A stretch of 64,000 bases of DNA, from contig NC_030387.2 of NCBI RefSeq assembly GCF_001625215.2, positions 24,874,517 to 24,938,516 on the forward strand, written 5' to 3'. The notes under the pieces were generated by a model. That model was not told the origin of the DNA and did not search any database. It saw nothing but the letters and a program-made list of their open reading frames with translations. This DNA is from Daucus carota subsp. sativus (Eukaryota; Streptophyta; Magnoliopsida; Apiales; Apiaceae). Below, one piece after another: positions 36,718-49,107 of the stretch. The translations under genes were made by a program, and so were the position numbers. Position 1 is the stretch's first letter; each line of letters starts with the position of its first letter.

Positions 36718-37250
36718 TATATTTAAAAAAAGAAAGGAAACAGAGAGAAAAGAATGACTATGTCTTTTGTGTACACGAAGTTAAATTGGAAGCTGAGAAT
36801 ATTAACAATTGGCAATCTTTCCTCATATTTGAATTTTGAATGAACTGAATGATCTGCAACGATAGAAAAGAGAGAATATCATTGAAAATGAAAGCGAGGG
36901 AAGTTGGCATCTGGCTAAACACAACTTCCTTTACAACTTTGGAACCACAAATTCGAAATAAAGTGAAACTTAGTAGTACAAACATCAGGAGAGAACTTGA
37001 TAAGCATTGTCATATTTCAACCCTTGTGGCTTTTCTGTTTATTTCCTGTATGTCCGCGGACTCATTTGAAATTTAAATACCCACGCAAACTTATACATCT
37101 GTGATCACTAACCTTTATATTATCTTCATTTCAGTATCACTATTTTCCTCTGATTCTTAGTTTCCAAAAACACATTTGCTATAATTAGCACTGAAGATTT
37201 CTCGCAAAGAAGATAAGAAAGAATGTGATTTGATATCTCAGTACAGAGAC

Positions 37251-40121
37251 ATGACTACACCTTCAAGGCGATCAAGCTCAGCAAGTAATTCAGGCGAGAC
37301 TAAAGCTAATGAACGTTCCTTGGCAGCATTACTAGGTGGTTGGCCTAATCACAAGGCTCAACTGCCAGAAGAATGTTCGGTTGATACCGAAACCAATGTG
37401 CAGGGTAGCAATTTGAAGTCACAGAATGCGACTTCCAAACTTTCTGGTAACTTTTTTTTCTTCTCTAAGTTGAATACAGGAGTGCAAAAATAAGTTTGAG
37501 TATTTTAATTAACTTTTGTGTGAAATTCACTATAGTTTGTTACTTCATTGAGGATTATATAGTGTTCAGGTTCCATTAGATTGCTTAATTACTTGTCATA
37601 ACAAGAGCTAGTCTTCTGCAATTTGATCAATTTCCAAAAAAAACATTAATAATTGGCTAGATCATAATAAATGGATATGATAATACAGCGTGTCAGTTTA
37701 TGCCTTCAATATAACGACTAATTGATACTAGTATAACTGTTCTGAATTGCAAGATCTTATGTGGTTGAGTTGAAAAGAGTTTTTCCTTATTCACTTTTGT
37801 TTGCCATATAGAAATTGCTGTGTGAAATGCAGATCTACAATTCAAATTATGAATCTTTTTGCTAGGTGAATTCAAATTTCAGCTTTATACTTTGTTATGA
37901 CTATCTTTCAGCTCACTTTTTACACTTGGAATTTAAATTTGGTAGACATGGAGAAAATGAAAGAAAGATTTGCAAAACTGATGCTTGGTGAAGACATGTC
38001 TGGAAGTGGTAAAGGGGTTTGCACAGCTTTGGCTCTTTCAAATGACATCACTAATCTCTCTGGTACTCTTTCGTAGTGCACTTGTGTTATGAATATCAGT
38101 TTTAGGCAATCACTAATTCATTCTGTAGTGAAATATTGCTCTAATATTCTACACAATCGTAATGTGATTTCTTTCTTAGCTACAATTTTCGGGCAACTGT
38201 GGAGATTGGAACCGTTGTCTTCCAAGCAGAAATCAATGTGGAGAAGAGAGATGGAGTGTCTCCTTTGTGTCTGCAATCACATTGTTGAATTTGTACCGTC
38301 GTGGCAGAGATTACCAGATGAAAGTGAAGTTGAGGTATAATTCTCTCTATGCACAGGAACTAAAAGTTGGCCTTTCATTTTGTATACTAAAATAAACTCA
38401 AGGTAGTTATTATCTTGAAACTGAGACTTGTGTCATTCTTGTTACCTAGGATAGTTCCTCCGATCCTTGCAGATTTATTTCTGATCGGTCAGGCCTACCT
38501 TAATATTTGACATGTTTTGATTAGTTCTGATAAGGGCAAGCCAATTACTTGTTCAGTACCCACACAAATGATTTAAGACAAAAAATTGTGCAGGTAATGA
38601 CTCGTAGACCACGGGCAGATCTTTATATGGACCTCCCAGCACTTCGTAAGCTCGACAACATGATCCTTGTAAGCCTCAAACAATCCCCTACGTCTGCATC
38701 ATATATCCGGTTATATATTTGAAGCCATATGTTTTCTTCTGAATGTTGTGACAGGAAATCTTAGACGGGTTCAGTAGCACAGAGTTCTGGTACATTGAAC
38801 CAGGGAACATAGCCTATAATGATGATTTGTCAGCCTCCTTTCGCAAAACTATGCAGCGCCAAGAGGCAAAATGGTGGCTTCCTGTGCCTCGTGTACCCTC
38901 AGGGGGCCTCCTGGAAGAGACAAGGAAGCAATTGAGCCATATACGTGATTGTGCAAACCAGATACTGAAAGCTGCCATAGCTATCAATAACATGGCCTTG
39001 GCTGAGATGGAAATTCCAGAATCATACTTGGAAAGTCTTCCAAAGGTTTGTAATTTAACAAGGCAGATAGTCACTCAAAACTAGGCAGTATACTTCTCTC
39101 AGCAGACTATTATTGACTTTGTCTAAGCAGATTCATGTGCTTATAATACTGCATTATAAAAGTTTGCGAACAGATCTAACAATTATTGAACTTTCCAATG
39201 TAGAATGCACGAACTTGTCTAGGAGATTTCATCTACCGTTATATCACTTCAGAACACTTCTCTTTGGATTGCTTGCTAGATTGCCTTGATTTGTCTACTG
39301 AACATTCCTCCTTAGAGATGGCTAATCGCATTGAGGCATCAATTTATGTATGGCGCAGAAATCCCCATTATGGTAGCCCCTTAAATACTTTAAACCAGTC
39401 TCCAGCAAAATCATCTTGGGAGATGGTTAGAGATTTGATAATTGACGAAGATAAGACAGATTTGTTTGCTGAAAGGGCAGAAAGCGTTCTGCGAACCTTA
39501 AAACAACAGTTTCCCTGTCTTAGCCTTACTACACTTGACACCAGCAAGATACAATGCAATAAGGTCAACTCCCCTCCACCAAATAGTCTCGTTTCTTCAC
39601 AAAATTTAAAGTTGTATAATAAATTTTTAACTTCTTTCTGTTATATACAGGACATTGGAAAATCCATACTGGAGAGCTACTCTAGAGTCCTGGAGAATTT
39701 GGCATACAATATTGTTGCACGCGTTGATGACTTGTTATACGTAGATGACTTGACTAGGCAATGTGATAAGCTCTCTTCAGTTTCTAAAGTAAGTGTGATA
39801 AGTCGCAAAAGGGTCACAGTCCATTATCCGCTGTCGGCCTCAGGCACTCCTTACAAGTCCGCTTGTGCAACACCAAAATTTTCACCAGCACAGATTGTAA
39901 ATAGTCCTGCTAAGGCTGAAAAAAGTCCACTTGGTGATGGAAACAACAGCAGCAGGATCAGTCATCGCGGCTTTGGGGTGAGAAAAGTGTTGTCTAATTA
40001 TCTGGGCTGCGATGCGGATGTTAATAGCTGTGTCAGTGATCATCAAGGTTCATATTCTGTTGGTAGAAAAAGTGTGGAGGTGCTAGCATCAAGTAAACAG
40101 AAGGAAAATTCAGAGCCCTGA
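37251..40121 (+). CDS. ROPGEF5: ROP guanine nucleotide exchange factor (PRONE domain)
   Basis: Seven coding exons: 37251-37446, 37946-38062, 38180-38334, 38594-38668, 38755-39045, 39204-39563 and 39651-40121, giving 554 residues. ROPGEFs swap GDP for GTP on plant ROP (Rho-type) GTPases at the plasma membrane, downstream of receptor kinases in polar growth. Seen: a variable Ser-rich N-terminus (1-65); the PRONE catalytic domain at about 66-435 with [19 protein letters not shown] at its start, [47 protein letters not shown] (221-), [18 protein letters not shown] and [11 protein letters not shown]; and a Ser/Lys-rich variable C-terminus, the usual autoinhibitory and phosphorylation region. No frame breaks. 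The number 5 rests on position next to GC1 and MEE60, not on a tree. It lies 746 bp upstream of MEE60 on the same strand. A 5' UTR intron was not resolved. Confidence 0.95.
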
Positions 40122-40867
40122 AATTGAGTTCAGCTCTTTAGAGTAAACTAGTCAAGTATATAGGAATGCTGAAATGCTGCTTGGTAGTCTCATAGTGCAT
40201 TGTATTGTCACAAAGACACATTCATGTGTGAGAGTTATTTTGTTCAAGTACTACAATGTCTAATACATATCTTGTTGGACAACTGAGTAAAGGAAACATA
40301 GTGAATGAAGCCTTGTGTATGTTTGTCAGTGTGTATAGAATATATATTTTTGTTTTTTCAATTTTTTTATCGAATTAACCAAATAATATGAAATAGTCTA
40401 TATTTCTATAATTTAAGATATAAAATAGATCCCTCAGTAAATCCCTCAGTCTATATTTAACACCACTATAATTTATATTCAGAATATATTAGTTTGAGCC
40501 AAATAATTACAAGTTGATTATCAATTTTATTCACAAATTTTGAAACAATGAATAATAAATTTACTTTTTCTAGAATTAATTACAGCTCTATAATAAAATT
40601 ATCTTCAAAATATGATTCAAGATGTTTTCTATATATTTCATTGGAAAGAGTGAAAAAATTGATTATATTTATTAAGTCAAATAAATTATCTTTTCAGAAG
40701 AAATCCACTGATTTTGTATTGACATGGGTCCTACCTGTCCAAAACACATCAAAATTCGAACACAAAGTCTAAAAGCAGCATAAATCTAGTACTCCAGTCT
40801 GCAACACAGTCAAACACCACCTTTCCTCTCCTTGCAAAACACACCTCACGAATTTTCCGGCCAGCCC
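40122..40867. other. spacer between ROPGEF and MEE60
   Basis: Holds the ROPGEF 3' UTR (to about 40330) and the MEE60 promoter and leader. AT-rich with no element recognised. Confidence 0.5.
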
Positions 40868-41416
40868 ATGGAGCATCCCAACCCGACCCGATTCGGAACC
40901 AGCATCCACATAACCGCACTCGACGGCATCACCAACGTCAACTCCCTCTTCACTTTAGCAGTCTTCATCGGCCTCACCTGGAACCCATCTGACCCGAACA
41001 ACAGCCTCATATCCGACCCGAAATGCTTCCCCGGACCCGATATCGCCGAGAATCTCATCGCCTTCCACGTCTACTCCTTCAGCTCGTTTCTCTTCTCAAG
41101 CCTCATTGCATTGGGTCTCAAGCAAGTGATTCGGATCGCGAGAAACTCGGGTGACCCGCACTGGCATTTGTTCACGTTTGATATGTGTCGGGTTAACAAG
41201 AGTGTGCTTCGGGTCGGGTATTTGGTTTCGGCTGTCGGGTCGCTCTGCGGGTGTGGGTTTTTGATGATGGCACTTGTGAATGTGGCTCAGATCAAGTTGG
41301 GCACTTTGAGTTGTGGGAGTGGAGATACTTATAGTGCTGTTGTGCCTCTGTTGATTTTGGTTCCTTGTGCTCTTGTTATTTATGCTTCTTTTGTTTTGTA
41401 TGCTTTTACTCAGTGA
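40868..41416 (+). CDS. MEE60: MEE60-type small plant membrane protein
   Basis: Single exon, 182 residues from ATG at 40868; upstream in-frame text is leader without an earlier ATG. Seen: TALDGITNVNSLFTLAVFIGL (first hydrophobic stretch, about 15-35), LISDPKCFPGPDIAENLI, a second hydrophobic stretch FHVYSFSSFLFSSLIALGL, VGYLVSAVGSLCGCGFLMM, then QIKLGTLSCGS, and a last hydrophobic segment before YAFTQ. Four membrane segments are likely. I recognise the family as maternal effect embryo arrest 60; its biochemical function is unknown to me. The 5' half of the gene is markedly GC-richer than its surroundings, as often seen in intronless plant genes. It follows ROPGEF on the same strand with its own promoter spacing. 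Confidence 0.92.
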   Translation: MEHPNPTRFGTSIHITALDGITNVNSLFTLAVFIGLTWNPSDPNNSLISDPKCFPGPDIAENLIAFHVYSFSSFLFSSLIALGLKQVIRIARNSGDPHWHLFTFDMCRVNKSVLRVGYLVSAVGSLCGCGFLMMALVNVAQIKLGTLSCGSGDTYSAVVPLLILVPCALVIYASFVLYAFTQ

Positions 41417-43051
41417 TATCCGCTTGTTTTGTTGTGTTATATCATATATGTGTGTTTAACTAGATTGTCTAATCAAATTCGATAAACCGGTATTTTCCAC
41501 TCTGGGAGGGGAAGTGTGTAACTAGAATTATGAAATGACAAAGATTTGTTTTTATTTTTCTCTCTCTATGTCGTTTTTTTGAATTCATTGTTTGGTTGGA
41601 TGTGTTCCAATGCTGTTTTTTATGCTTGCGGTTGGTGTTACATGCTGATCAGATCAAAATTTTATATATTCATTGTGCTTCGATTTATGGTGTTCAGCTT
41701 TTGTGTTCTTGCATCGAATTAGAGGAAATTGTTGTATGTTGAAGGCAATTTATTTGCAGAACTGTGATTATCTTTTGGTTACTATATTCATCATGGTGCA
41801 TACAATATGTACCAACAGTGTCATGCTTCTGCTTCAAGTAAAATTTGTGGTGTAGTGTTAATACTTCATACTCACTTACTTATTTAGTAGCAACTGGAAT
41901 CAAATTGTTTAATGGGGCTGACAAATGGCGAGGATATTCTCCTCGAACCTATTACTTTGAAATTGTAAGCTTAAAGCTTCTTAGCATGAGTCCTACATGA
42001 CATTGTTCAACTTGTTCAATGGCCTTTTTTTTGTTCATATGATAAGTGAAAATGAACTGAAAGTCCTATATTTATGGTACATCCAAATATAAGAATTGTG
42101 GGTTGTCAGACTGTTGAGCATTTTAGCTACACATAACACACTGGTGGAGGGTAATATGCACTGTCACCGTGTCTCATTTGAAGCTCTCTCTACTACAGAG
42201 TCTCTATTGAAGTATATGTGCTTTAGGATCTCTTGGTGTTGATAATTGCAGGATCGATAGGGGCTGAGGCAAAATTGTGCAGAACCCGTGTTACCATTTA
42301 TACTTGAGCTTTCCGATTCTCCTGGGAGTTCCGCAGCCAAGAAAACGTTGCAACAGCAATTCCTAAAATCCTTCATATCACATTTTTACAGTTTTAGGAG
42401 GTAACTTTTCATATTTCTAATTTCACGTATGACTGTAGGTGGTTATTTCTATTTATCTTTCTCTTTGGTTTTACTTTACTGTCCTTTTTTTTCTGTGTTA
42501 AACTTTTATGGTATTAATCTCTATAACCTTCTGCTTTATTTCCACCTTGCGATTGCTGTTTGAGTCTATTATTAAGTATTAGGATGTATATTTTGTTAAT
42601 TGAAACTGTTTTGGTTGTTCATAAAACTCTATTTTATATTGTATTGATCGAAATTTCAGCTTTAAGAAATATCTAACTCTTATTTAAAGTGATAATATGA
42701 TGTACAAGGCTTCCTCAAATGGATTGATATACTAGAGATGAACCTAGGGGCATATAAAAGATGATATAAAGGAAGGAAAACAATATATGACAAAATGCTT
42801 TCTGATTGCTTGATATCGCAGCCTTTTCCCCGTGTCCTTGGAGTTTGCATATTACATATGTAGATGTTGATATCATATTACCTGAAAACTATCAATAATT
42901 TGTAGTTGGTTCAACTAATTTTGGATAATATTATAAAATTTATGTCTGCTTGACTTGCAAAGTCTACAGATAAGCTAACACTAGTTTGTGCGGTTATGTA
43001 ATCATTGCATACCTTGATCACTGAATGATATACCGCATGTGCGCAGAAACT
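41417..43051. other. intergenic with one exon-like open stretch
   Basis: 3' UTR of MEE60 comes first, then AT-rich sequence. At about 42262-42402 (+) one frame reads EPVLPFILELSDSPG and QQQFLKSFISHFYSF before a stop. It looks coding but lacks a start and an in-frame splice acceptor, and I do not recognise the family. Confidence 0.35.
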
Positions 43052-44899
43052 CTAGTAATACAAGGATCCTGAAAGAACAAGAGAATGTGGTTTTAGGTAT
43101 ATTGCTGATGTTCTTGTAGAAATAATATTGTCAAGTGTTATTAGGAGAGATTATGCTGTTTGACAGTGTCTGCGCACTCAAATACATGTACTATTGGGTT
43201 AAAAGCTCAACTTTCTTTTAAGGAATGCAAGATTGCAGATCTTAGAGACAGTTGAGCAGTCCCCATCCTTGACCTCTTAGTCTCTCACAAATAAATCCTA
43301 AAACGTTAACATACCCTGCCACCAGTTTCCTCGTGAAGCACTGTTCATATTATTTCCGTTAGAATCATCATCACCTTCCTCTTTCTTGAACTGAAAAAGA
43401 CTCGAAGACATATACAGCCTTAGCTCTGAGTAGATTTTCTAACACATTGCAGATGTACTATAATTGTATAGATCAAAGTTATTAGATGATGCAAAGAGTT
43501 AGACTTACAGCATTATAAGTATTTTTCGACTGGATATTTGTAGAATAAACTTCTTGTCCGCCATAGTAGATTGATGAGGTGAAATAACAAGGCTGTACTG
43601 TTTCATTGTCATAATTGGTGCTCCTGTCCTTGCTGTGTATGCCTCCACTTTTACCACAGCCTTTTGGAGTTGTATGATTTTCTTTAACATCAAAAAGGGG
43701 TTAAATTTTTCACCCATGGTGTTTAAATGCTTGGGAAGTTTTAGCCTTTGATCTTTTTCACAGTTGTAATTCCAGATTAGGTCTATTTATTTCATATACA
43801 TTTTTCGGAGATGACAATCATTCTTTGTCAAATACCAATTTTACTGGCATTATATACATATTAACATACATAATAAATTGCAGGTGGTGGTGCTAGTAAT
43901 TTGTGCATACCTTGGGTATCATACTTTGCACTGCCATATTCACTTGCACGTTCAGAATTCTGGTTTCTGGGCGTTCTCGAGAATCCTGAGCGTGAAAAGT
44001 CCTTTCCTATCCCCTAAAAGTTGAGACTAGAATTTAGAAACAACAGAGAACAGACATAAAATATCTTGATGTGTGATAATTCTTAGTTAACGTCATTTTA
44101 AAATAAGTGGTATGGAATAAAATTATACCGAACTAAAGTATATATACAAAAGCTGTGGCAAATGTGGAGACTAAAAGATAAAGATATTTCTATGTGAAAA
44201 ACTAACAAAATTAAACGAATTTTCTAGCAAAGGACAAACAAAAAAACACTTCCAGTTGGGACTAAAACTTCAAATTCTGGTGGTTGAGAAAGCAACTACT
44301 GTAGTACTGTATGTGACAATAGAGATGCCATAAAAGACGTCTTATGTGTTGATCACACTACATAAAGTGGATGATACCGCCATTTTTGGTTAAAAATTGC
44401 TACCAGTGCCTTGCTAGTACCGGTGCAAAAGTGCAGGTATAGAGACATGTATTCTTGTCTAAAGGTATCTTAGACATGTCTCAGTTGTCCCTGTGTGGTG
44501 GTGACTTGCAATGGGGTAATACTAAATATTGGGACATTTAAGCCCCTGTGTGTTGCTGTGGCTTGTGAGGAAACAATACCAAATATGAGACATTAAGCAA
44601 GTTTACTTGTTTAAAAGTACTTTCTTTCTATAAACCAACTTTCAAGTTGCACTAAATGTTGGTGTGGACGGGCGTCTTAGTAGCTATGAGTTTAAAGTGA
44701 GCAGGTCAAGAGGTGGCAAATATTTTTAATTCAGAAAAGAAAATACCAAGAAGAAAAACAATACCGTGGAAGATGGCCCAAAAACAGAGCTGAAGAGTCC
44801 AGTGGAAGAGGAGGAATGCATCGAAGAGTCCTTTGGACCAAAAAGATCTACAAATGAAGAAGAAGATGAACCACCTGTTACTTTCTTTTTGGACTCCAT
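43052..44899 (-). CDS. small serine-rich plant protein, SIS/MASS-like
   Basis: Five coding exons: 44899-44765, 44013-43911, 43681-43509, 43390-43315 and a 17-nt last exon 43068-43052, giving 167 residues. Seen: N-terminus MESKKKVTGGSSSSSFVDLFG with FGPKD and a GLFSSVFGPSS repeat; SGFSRTP in the middle; VQPCYFTSSIYYGGQEVYS at about 109-127; and GNWWQGSLYY at the C-terminus. These are hallmarks of a plant family that, from memory, includes salt-induced serine-rich (SIS) and the MAPK-substrate (MASS) proteins. The Ser-Pro/Thr-Pro content would suit kinase regulation. No enzyme motif or membrane segment: probably a small, disordered regulatory protein. The last exon completes GSLYY and the stop, which supports its reality despite its size. 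Confidence 0.85.
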
Positions 44900-45020
44900 A
44901 TATATAGTCCTTTGCAGATGAAGAAGAAAAGTGAGCACAGGATGTGAAGAAAAGCTAGCTGATGGGAGGGGTGAGGGAGAAGTAAGCAGAGGATGTGAAG
45001 AAAATAAAATGAGTGCTTGG

Positions 45021-45030
45021 TATTTATAAA
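45021..45030 (-). promoter_or_regulatory. TATA box of the SIS/MASS-like gene
   Basis: The minus strand reads TTTATAAATA, about 122-130 bp before the ATG at 44899. A CT-rich leader with two copies of CTTCACATCCT follows. Confidence 0.6.
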
Positions 45031-48000
45031 GATATAATACATGACTTGCATTTTGTTGGCAGCCAAGTGGACCTATTACTATGTCCAACCGCCTTCCTCC
45101 ATGTGTCTACACAGAATACACACATAAACTGGTATTTTTACATACAATGTTGCTGTATTACCTTGTTGCTTATATTTATTATTCACCAGAAGTGCTCTTG
45201 TCAAGGGATATATTGACATATAGAGTAGATGTAAAGTTATATCCTACATGTGTTTTGACATATATATTCTCTGCAAAGGTAGGAAAGCATAGTTTTGGTA
45301 GGATCTATATTCTTTATACTTGCACACGTTTCTGTGAGACTCGAACCCTGAACATTTCTTTGCAATAAAAAGGAGTAGTATTTACCTGTTTACAAAAAGG
45401 GATGCTTTGCTAAATTGCATTGTCATCCATTCGGGACATGCCCTGACTATATAAACTAGCATATGACATTTTCGTATGTATCTAGTTTAAGTAGTGAAGA
45501 CTCAGGAAGAAGAAGAAGAAATGGATATACCATTGTCTTCCTCATCCTGTTGGTACAGCTAGTTGGAAATTGTATCTGTTTGACTTTTGTCTCTTGGTTG
45601 AGAGAGATAGGAGCCTAGGACCATACAGACTTTCAGAGTGAAATTGGATTAGTCAATCTCTCTCCCAAACACACACAAGTTGGAATCTATTCTAATTAGA
45701 TCATCAACTACTTACTTGACCATTTTTGTTATTCCTTTATTCTCCTACACATCTTACAAAAGCTATGCAATGAAATAAACATTACATTCACCACCTTCGT
45801 TACTCACTTATTCGTTGAGAATTACATCCCAGTATCGGTCACCTATCTTTGTACACACAGGTACCTATATCCGCTTGTTTTACCACTTCTTCTCGGAGAA
45901 TATGATTGATTCAGTTTCTGGAAATCAACTTGTTGGCTGTTGCCAAGACATACGATTTCAGAAACAGAATAATCAATGTGTGGTGTATGCAGGAATTATA
46001 CGATTTTTCGTATACAGAAACAAAGCTATACAAGATAACGAAATGTGGTGCTCAGCATCATACATGTCCTGACCCCATGTTCAATCATCAATCATTCAGG
46101 AGGGCTGAATGGTAATTGTAAATCATGGTTTTACGTGGTTGTTATTGCATGACTAGAGATATTCAGGATGTCTAACCTTAGCTGTTACAAGGTACTGCTG
46201 GGATTGAACTTTTTTGTTCCCAGCTGTTCATTTGGCTGCTTCATTACCATAGTGGACTTATCAAGTACAGTGTGTGATAATATAATATAGTTTTGAGGAA
46301 GATAGATACAAGTACAAGGTTTGATGAGGATAAGGTTCTTATCTTGAGTTTATTAATCATATCTTGATCCATAAAGACAGGGTTTTCTTATCCAAAACAA
46401 GTAGAAGATGAGGTTTACTATAACAAAATGTTGAGACTATATCGCAATAGTTCTAAAATAAGATAAAGTGCCAAGCGTTTTATTAACAATAAGTGCTTCA
46501 TCTCAACTCAAAGTCATTAGGGTCTGCAATGCCCCACTGGCTCAGTGCAGGACGAAGAAATTCATGCCATAAAGAGAGATAATCTTAACCAGAAGCCAGC
46601 AATATAATCAGAGCTTTGGATGGTACATTATGTCGACGATGAATTACTTTGAAATAAAAACATGGATAAATAAGGAGGGCCGACTTTCTTGTCGTAGTCC
46701 TTTGCAATGAGAAAGTAGAGGTGATTTTTTTTATTTTTTTTATTTTTTTTAAGGTAGAGGTGATTTACTTGCCATGATATGGGGTCGTTGAGTGTTTTGA
46801 AAATAAATAGAAGTTTTAGAAAAAATTATCATTTTCAACTCTTAATAGTGTTTTAGTAAGCTGCTTCTGGTTACCAGACGGCAGCTTTTGCTTCTCGTAA
46901 ATGAAAAATGGTTGATAAGACTATTTTAACTTTTTTTTACTTCATCCCGCAATCAACAGTGGTGGAACCAACAATGCACTTTGGTGATTACACTGCAAGT
47001 ACAATATATTTGCATGATGCACTTTGATGATTGAAAATTTAAATTTCTTAAATGTCTTTTTTATAAATTAAGAAGAAGGCCTCAAAAACTGAATTTCTTA
47101 TATCTTAATAAATTATTTTGTTTAAAAACAAAAACAAATCAGAATCAGATATCCTAAAGATCATCGGTACCTTCCACCAGTAAGGCACAAATATATATCT
47201 TTGGAATTATTTTGAATTTTCATTTTGATGCTTTTTTATACTAAAAAATATAATTTAAAATCTTCCTTTTGTTGTAGCAGTAGATTCTTCTTCTTCTCTT
47301 CCATCTTCTGGCGCTGATCAATTTTTTCTCTACCAACGTCAATATATTACAGAATATTGGCTCTATATATCATTTTTTATGTGATAAAAGTCTCAAATAC
47401 CATGTTTATAGAAAAAAATAATAATCATAATATCACTTTTTATGTCACAACATCGAGCATTTTGATTGCTTAGTCAAACGCTACATCGTTTTGGTGTATT
47501 GATTAAAAAACCGGGCAAAATGTAATGAGAATCAAAATATTATGCTGTATTTTATTCTAGGATTGAAACGCGACACAATACTATTTTAAGGATTTTTCAA
47601 CCGGTCGAATCAAAATTAAACGATAAATTGAGAAGTGTTTAAGCTCAAAATGTTATGTTGAATATCATTTAAATAATTATAACGAAATTTAAAGTTAGTG
47701 TTTATCTTTTAAAAATGTTGGACAAATCAACGGATTATAATTTTTAAGAAGTTTGAATTGATTATAACCGATTATCACTAATAATTATTTTATATCTTTT
47801 GTAGGTATAAAATCTTTCAATTAAGACTAAAAAAGAAGTTTTAAATCGATTATATTATCACTAAATTAATAATTATTCAGTTTAAATCAAATATAAATAA
47901 ATTTCCTAATATAATGAATATCCTAGTGTATAATTTTATAACAACCATCATCAAAATCTGAATTCTCTTTTCTAAAGAATTATTTTTATTCAGATATACT

Positions 48001-48210
48001 CTAAAAATTGTATAATTTGATTGAAAAAGTAGTTACAAATTATTTATAGTATTAATTAAATGATATATTATAAACAAATTTTATTTTAAATATTATCTAT
48101 GCATAAACATAATTTCATTCCGAATAACAAAATTGTTTATTTTTAGGTAATTAAGTATAACTAATTTAATAACAGAACATAATTTTTATACAATAATTTT
48201 TTAAAACATA

Positions 48211-48263
<53 letters not shown>

Positions 48264-48400
48264 GTTAAATGATCTATATTTTAAATCCTGAAAATGTAAA
48301 TTAGTTAGAATTTTTATTTTTTTGAGACTAAGATCAGCTAGAACTACCGTACTTTATTCCAATAAATAAATTTTGAAATATATCCGTGCTAGTTATAATC
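45031..48400. other. intergenic, no gene seen
   Basis: Open stretches at 45013-45370 and 45815-46115 have no recognisable domain. 46900-48200 is very AT-rich, with simple runs and no defined element. Confidence 0.5.
48216..48261. repeat. (TA)n microsatellite upstream of VPS52
   Basis: About 23 perfect AT dinucleotides, some 200 bp before the likely VPS52 transcription start. Confidence 0.97.
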
Positions 48401-49107
48401 AAGCTGTGGCTGGATCTGCTTGAGCTGCAACAAGCTTTTTAAACTCCAATCGAATTATAAATCTTGCCTCATGCGTTAAACAGATCACAGGTATGTATGT
48501 ATAGATACACGCACTTGTATGTATATGCTGTTTGTTTAATTTCTTCGTTTGGATGCGTAATTGATTAGTGATTTACTTCATTTCCAGTCCTCTGTAATCG
48601 ATATCGATATGTAATCGATACTTATAGATTGATCTTCAGCAATTGTAATTTTTGTATTCTAGGGCTGCAATTTGTATATTATTCACCTTATTTACTTGCT
48701 ATTTGCTGTTTGTTTTTTGGTATAAGCACGTTTCGATTTTCAAGAAGAATATTTTAGGATTTGTATAAATAATGTGGAATCCGGAGAATGTACAGGGAAG
48801 TATGCGATTTCAGAGCGGGAGAAAATTTAATGAGGATTTTTTACGGGTCAAATGTGAAATATTATAGGATCTCGATTTTACATTAGTTAATATGTCTGTA
48901 GTATTTTATGTTGCTTCTAATATTAGATTGTGATTAGGGGTTTTGTTATTTAGATTGTAGTTTCTCATGTACTTTATCTTTTGTGTTTTTTAGTTCCTTG
49001 CAGTGTTAATACTTCAGCTTGGATTAAATTTTTTGTTATAAACTGGTGAATCAAGTGCGCAAGTCAAGTGGTTAGTTTTGGTGCTGTTAATTAATTAGGT
49101 TATCAGG

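Noticed and set aside
44726..45088. 120-codon frame extending the SIS/MASS-like protein upstream
   Set aside because: The family N-terminus starts at the ATG at 44899. The extension runs through a TATA-like box and a CT-rich leader, and the 3' extension runs past the splice donor.
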